From an uncultured Christensenella sp. (lineage in GTDB: Bacteria > Bacillota > Clostridia > Christensenellales > UBA1242): a stretch of DNA of 10,156 nt. The stretch is from NCBI GenBank assembly GCA_949291975.1, contig CASEYA010000081.1, forward strand, positions 1 through 10,156. Reading direction: 5' to 3'. The stretch's first letter is position 1. Every line of letters begins with the position of its first letter. The position numbers and the translations under genes were made by a program. Under the pieces are notes generated by a model that made no database searches, was not told the DNA's origin, and worked only from the letters and a program-made list of their open reading frames with translations. Shown here one piece after another: positions 7,487 through 10,156 of this stretch.

Positions 7487-7521
7487 AAAAAGTGTGATAT
7501 AAATTATATTGCACTTTTTTT
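7487..7521 (+). terminator. Intrinsic terminator of the ATPase operon
   Basis: A 15-pair stem with two wobble pairs is formed by 7487-7501 (AAAAAGTGTGATATA) and 7505-7519 (TATATTGCACTTTTT) around a three-base loop, and the T-run ends at 7521. It closes the unit that begins at the 4859 promoter and isolates metG. Confidence 0.85.
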
Positions 7522-7690
7522 GTTTATATATAATAATTTAGTAATCATTTTGTGTTTTTTATAAAGGTAAAAAGTTTTTTATTACTAAAAACAAAAGGGC
7601 TAAAACGTTAACAGAAAAGTGTTTAATTTTTTAATTTAGATTTATTTTTTTGCCATTTGTAAAGAATATCAAGCATTTTTATTCTTTTTA

Positions 7691-7719
7691 TTTACTTTTG
7701 TTATATTTTTTGATACAAT
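7691..7719 (+). promoter_or_regulatory. Sigma-A promoter of metG
   Basis: TTTACT (7691-7696, four of six matches to TTGACA) and TACAAT (7714-7719) are 17 bases apart, and TGA at 7711-7713 gives an extended -10. Transcription would start near 7726, leaving only about 12 bases before the ATG. That excludes a T-box or other leader if this promoter is the one used. Confidence 0.6.
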
Positions 7720-7737
7720 TAACAAAAGAGGTGAAAA

Positions 7738-9351
7738 ATGAAACAAAAAGTTGTAATAGGAAATGCTTGGACATATGCAAACAGTGATATTCACTTGGGT
7801 CACATCAGTGCATATATCAGTGGAGATGTGCTTGCAAGATATCATAGATTAAAGGGTGATGATGTTTGCTTTGTCAGTGGAACAGACTGCCACGGAACGC
7901 CAACCACCGAGCGTGCAATCAGAGAAAAAACCACGCCAGAAGAAATTGTGAATCGCTATCACAAGCAATACACCGAAGTTTTTGAAAAAATGGGGTTCAG
8001 TTATGATTGCTATACGCTGACCGCTTCGCCATATCATCATGAAAAAGCAAAAGAAATGTTTTTAAGAATTTATGAAAATGGATATATCTATCCAAAAACA
8101 GAACTTGCTTCTTTCTGCCCAAAATGTAACAAGTTTGTCTATGACCGAGAGGTTGAAGTTATCTGCCCAAAATGTGCTGGCATAAGCAAGGGCGACCAGT
8201 GCGACCACTGTGGCTATGTTTTTCAAACACAAGATTTATTAAAATGTAAATGTCGCATCTGTGGTGGAGAAACTGAAATAAAAGAGAACACCAACCTTTA
8301 TTTTGCGCTTTCAAAATTTGAGCCACAGATGAAACAACATCTTGAAAACTGTAAAAAATATTGGCGTAAAAACAGCATTAACGAAACTGAAAAATTCTTA
8401 AAAGAAGGGCTTGTTGACCGTGCTGTAACCCGTGATTTAAACTGGGGAATTGATGTGCCACTTCCGGGTTTTGATGATAAAAAAATCTATGTTTGGGTTG
8501 AAGCTGTTTGGGGTTATGTCAGCGCAGTGATGAAATATTGTGATGAGCACAATCTCAACTGGCAAGACTTTTGGTGCGACCACAAAGACGGTTCCAACCT
8601 TATCTATATGTGCCACGGAAAAGATAACATTGTTTTTCACACCATCATTTTTCCTGCACTTTTGCTTGCCTGCAAACAAAACTTTTTCTTGCCAAACAAA
8701 TGCGTGGCAACCGAGTTTATGAATGTAAACGGCGAAAAAATTAGCAAAAGCAAAGGCAATGGTTGGCCAATGCTTCAAATGCTTGAAAAATTTGACCCAG
8801 ACAGTTTGCGCCTTTTCTGCATTGAGAACGGGCCAGAGCACAAGGATTCAAACTTTACCTTTGCAGACTATCACGCACTGCACAATGGAGAAATTGTAAA
8901 CAAGTTTGCAAATTTTGTAAACAGAACACTCAACTATAAGGGGCTTGATGGTTATATTCCAGAGGGCAAAATAGACAGCGAAATCAAAGCGTTGGTAGAA
9001 GATACTTTTATAAAAATAGCACAAGCCATTGAAAACACAAATTTTCGTGAAGCAACAACCTATGTTTTTAACCTTGTTGATGCCGCAAACAAGTTCTACG
9101 ATGCCAAAGCGCCTTGGATACTTTATAAGCAAGAGGATAAAACAGAGTTCAACAATGTTATCTTTACTTGCGCTTTTGTGATTGCAAACCTGTCTGTGCT
9201 GTTTGAACCTTTTATGCCATTTTGTTGCGAAAAAATTAGAAAATATTTTGGCTTAACAAACACAAAATGGGAAATTCAAACAATCACCGCAGGACAGCGT
9301 GAAAAATTTGAACCACTTTTTACCAGACTCACAGAAAAAGATGTTTTATAG
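7738..9351 (+). CDS. metG: Methionyl-tRNA synthetase, short form
   Basis: This class I synthetase joins methionine to tRNA-Met in the cytoplasm and feeds both initiation and elongation. The 537-residue protein shows the HIGH-type motif HLGH (19-22), the GTDCHG segment (48-53), the KMSKS-type motif KISKS (334-338), the active-site segment YVWVEAVWGY (251-260), and an anticodon-binding helical domain with NRTLN (395-399) and the conserved APW (458-460). The inserted zinc domain carries four CxxC pairs (127-130, 143-146, 155-158, 172-175) plus C170, enough for two zinc ions, as in archaeal-type enzymes. Many bacterial forms are about 650-680 residues long and end in an OB-fold tRNA-binding, dimerising domain; this one stops before it. 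GAGGTG (7728-7733) lies four bases before the ATG. It is monocistronic, and none of the usual tatD, rnmV or ksgA neighbours are seen. Confidence 0.97.
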   Translation: MKQKVVIGNAWTYANSDIHLGHISAYISGDVLARYHRLKGDDVCFVSGTDCHGTPTTERAIREKTTPEEIVNRYHKQYTEVFEKMGFSYDCYTLTASPYHHEKAKEMFLRIYENGYIYPKTELASFCPKCNKFVYDREVEVICPKCAGISKGDQCDHCGYVFQTQDLLKCKCRICGGETEIKENTNLYFALSKFEPQMKQHLENCKKYWRKNSINETEKFLKEGLVDRAVTRDLNWGIDVPLPGFDDKKIYVWVEAVWGYVSAVMKYCDEHNLNWQDFWCDHKDGSNLIYMCHGKDNIVFHTIIFPALLLACKQNFFLPNKCVATEFMNVNGEKISKSKGNGWPMLQMLEKFDPDSLRLFCIENGPEHKDSNFTFADYHALHNGEIVNKFANFVNRTLNYKGLDGYIPEGKIDSEIKALVEDTFIKIAQAIENTNFREATTYVFNLVDAANKFYDAKAPWILYKQEDKTEFNNVIFTCAFVIANLSVLFEPFMPFCCEKIRKYFGLTNTKWEIQTITAGQREKFEPLFTRLTEKDVL

Positions 9352-9460
9352 ATAAAATAAGAGTTCTAATTTTTCTTTCAAACATTATCAAGCAGTTTAA
9401 CAAAAATAATTACCTTTATTAAAAAAGTTAACTAATTATTATAAATAATACCAAAAAATT

Positions 9461-9495
9461 AAAAAGAGTAGGTGATTTTCTTACTCTTTTTATAA
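9461..9495 (+). terminator. Intrinsic terminator after metG
   Basis: AAAAAGAGTA (9461-9470) pairs perfectly with TACTCTTTTT (9482-9491) around an 11-base loop. The T-run after the stem is short (TTTTTATAAT), so efficiency may be moderate. It lies about 110 bases after the metG stop codon. Confidence 0.7.
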
Positions 9496-9619
9496 TAAAA
9501 ACAAACTAATAAAAGTAAATTATGGAACAAAAAAATGGGCAAAAAAATAAGTTTTTTACATTGCACAATACACCACAAAACGATGTTTTTATAACAAACA
9601 CAAATCACAAAAAAGTAAG

Positions 9620-9653
9620 AAAAGCAAGCAAAATCACTTGCTTTTTAATTTTT
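9620..9653 (+). terminator. Second intrinsic terminator in the 3' gap
   Basis: AAAAGCAAG (9620-9628) pairs with CTTGCTTTT (9637-9645) around an eight-base loop, followed by TAATTTTTT. No gene with a good start lies between it and the previous terminator, so it may act as a back-up for metG or end a small transcript starting in the gap. Confidence 0.7.
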
Positions 9654-9667
9654 TAATATAGTATAAT
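9638..9667 (+). promoter_or_regulatory. Weak candidate promoter for the gene at 10040
   Basis: TTGCTT (9638-9643, overlapping the arm of the terminator) and a perfect TATAAT (9662-9667) are 18 bases apart. If used, it would give a leader of about 365 bases before the ATG at 10040. The -35 match is poor. A lone TATAAT at 9931-9936 without a -35 is an alternative. Confidence 0.35.
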
Positions 9668-10039
9668 AAAGGTATAAAAACAACAGACAAATGCAAACTA
9701 AATTTAATGGACTTTTTCAAACAAGAATCCTCATAAAATGCCAAGATAAAACAAGCATAATCACTAAACACCTATAACAGTTAAAAAAGTTAAAAAAGCA
9801 AAAACCTTAAAAAATCTATAAGTGCAATAAATACTAAAAACATTGAAAAACTAGAAATAAAAAATTTATAGCAACAGAAAACAAAAGTTAAAACAACAAA
9901 AATATAACATCAAAATTTAAAAAATATGTTTATAATAAAAAGTTAAAATTTTTATCAAATAAAAACCAAACAGCAAAAAACTTAATCTAAAAAAACTCAA
10001 AGTTACAAGTTTGTAAAATATAAAAGGGAGTAACTAACC

Positions 10040-10156
10040 ATGCAAATAAAAAAGGAATTTAAAATCAGTCCATTTGATAGCAAAACACTAAAACTAATGG
10101 CAACCTTTTTTCTTTGCTTTTCTCTTCTTGCAATTGCCATGGTGCCAATTACCCAA
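10040..10156 (+). CDS. N-terminal fragment of an exported or membrane protein
   Basis: An open frame of 39 codons runs off the right edge of the window. It starts at ATG 10040, nine bases after a good ribosome site AAAGGGAG (10023-10030). The first 18 residues are polar and lysine-rich, followed by a hydrophobic stretch at about 19-37 (LMATFFLCFSLLAIAMVPI). This pattern fits a signal peptide or a membrane anchor facing outwards. The family cannot be named from this fragment. The partial frame carries no stop and its codons match the neighbours, so the start looks real. Confidence 0.7.
   Translation, partial: MQIKKEFKISPFDSKTLKLMATFFLCFSLLAIAMVPITQ

Larger units (their letters stand above)
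9352..10039. other. Long A-rich stretch without a convincing gene
   Basis: These 688 bases hold two terminator hairpins (9461-9495 and 9620-9653) and a weak promoter (9638-9667). The remainder from about 9670 to 10020 is strongly A-biased on the + strand, unlike the T-rich gaps elsewhere in the window. It contains a tandem nine-base repeat GTTAAAAAA (9780-9788 and 9789-9797), and GTTAAAA recurs at 9887 and 9942. Stop codons interrupt every frame and no ribosome site precedes the few short frames. An A-rich unstructured leader, or remains of a decayed gene, are both possible. Confidence 0.6.

Noticed and set aside
7537..7589. Inverted repeat TTTAGTAAT / ATTACTAAA with a 35-base gap, similar to the helix of the structured RNA
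   Set aside because: The arms are all A/T apart from one G-C pair and lie far apart in an AT-rich gap, so chance is the simplest explanation.
9522..9656. 44-codon open frame ATG to TAA between the two terminators after metG
   Set aside because: There is no ribosome site, the product is mostly K, N, T and Q as expected from A-rich noncoding DNA, and its end runs through a terminator hairpin.
9691..9777. 28-codon open frame in the A-rich stretch
   Set aside because: It has no ribosome site and no recognisable product; such a length is expected by chance in this composition.

Overview
The window looks like chromosome from a low-GC, endospore-forming Firmicute, most likely an uncultured Clostridia-type anaerobe. 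That reading rests on AT-rich coding DNA, a full-length spoIVA, Shine-Dalgarno (SD) sequences of the AGGAGG type, near-consensus sigma-A promoters and U-tailed intrinsic terminators. The standard code fits (TGG for Trp, no in-frame TGA). Species-level placement is not possible from the sequence alone. Every convincing gene is on the + strand, and I see no transposase, integrase, tRNA, rRNA or CRISPR array.

Layout. (1) 37-1518: spoIVA, the ATPase that builds the base of the spore coat, with a likely sigma-E -10 element at the left edge and a terminator at 1657-1690. (2) 1843-4116: ftsH, the membrane AAA+ zinc protease, with its own extended -10 promoter and an unusually long charged C-terminal tail. 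(3) 4188-4820: a single-pass membrane-anchored protein of unknown function, with a near-consensus promoter just after the ftsH stop codon and a strong terminator after it. (4) 4859-4999: a promoter followed by a compact structured RNA ending in a long helix and U-tract. It can be read as a stand-alone small RNA or as a terminator-type leader. (5) 5022-6794 and 6818-7444: an OLD/RecF-like ABC-type ATPase with a degenerate TOPRIM-like C-terminus, followed 23 bases later by an unrecognised 208-residue protein. The pair ends at a terminator at 7487-7521. (6) 7738-9351: metG, a short methionyl-tRNA synthetase with four CxxC pairs and no C-terminal tRNA-binding domain. (7) 9352-10039: a long, A-rich stretch without a convincing gene, holding two terminators and a weak promoter. 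(8) 10040-end: the first 39 codons of an exported or membrane protein cut by the window edge.

How the pieces relate. spoIVA, ftsH and metG are housekeeping or sporulation genes that appear to be separate transcription units. No terminator separates ftsH from the membrane-anchored gene, so some ftsH transcripts probably continue into it. The least ordinary part is 4859-7521: promoter, structured RNA with mutually exclusive pairings, ABC-type ATPase and unknown partner protein. It is bounded by terminators on both sides and so looks like a self-contained cassette. A regulated operon or a defence-like system are both possible, and nothing in the sequence proves either.
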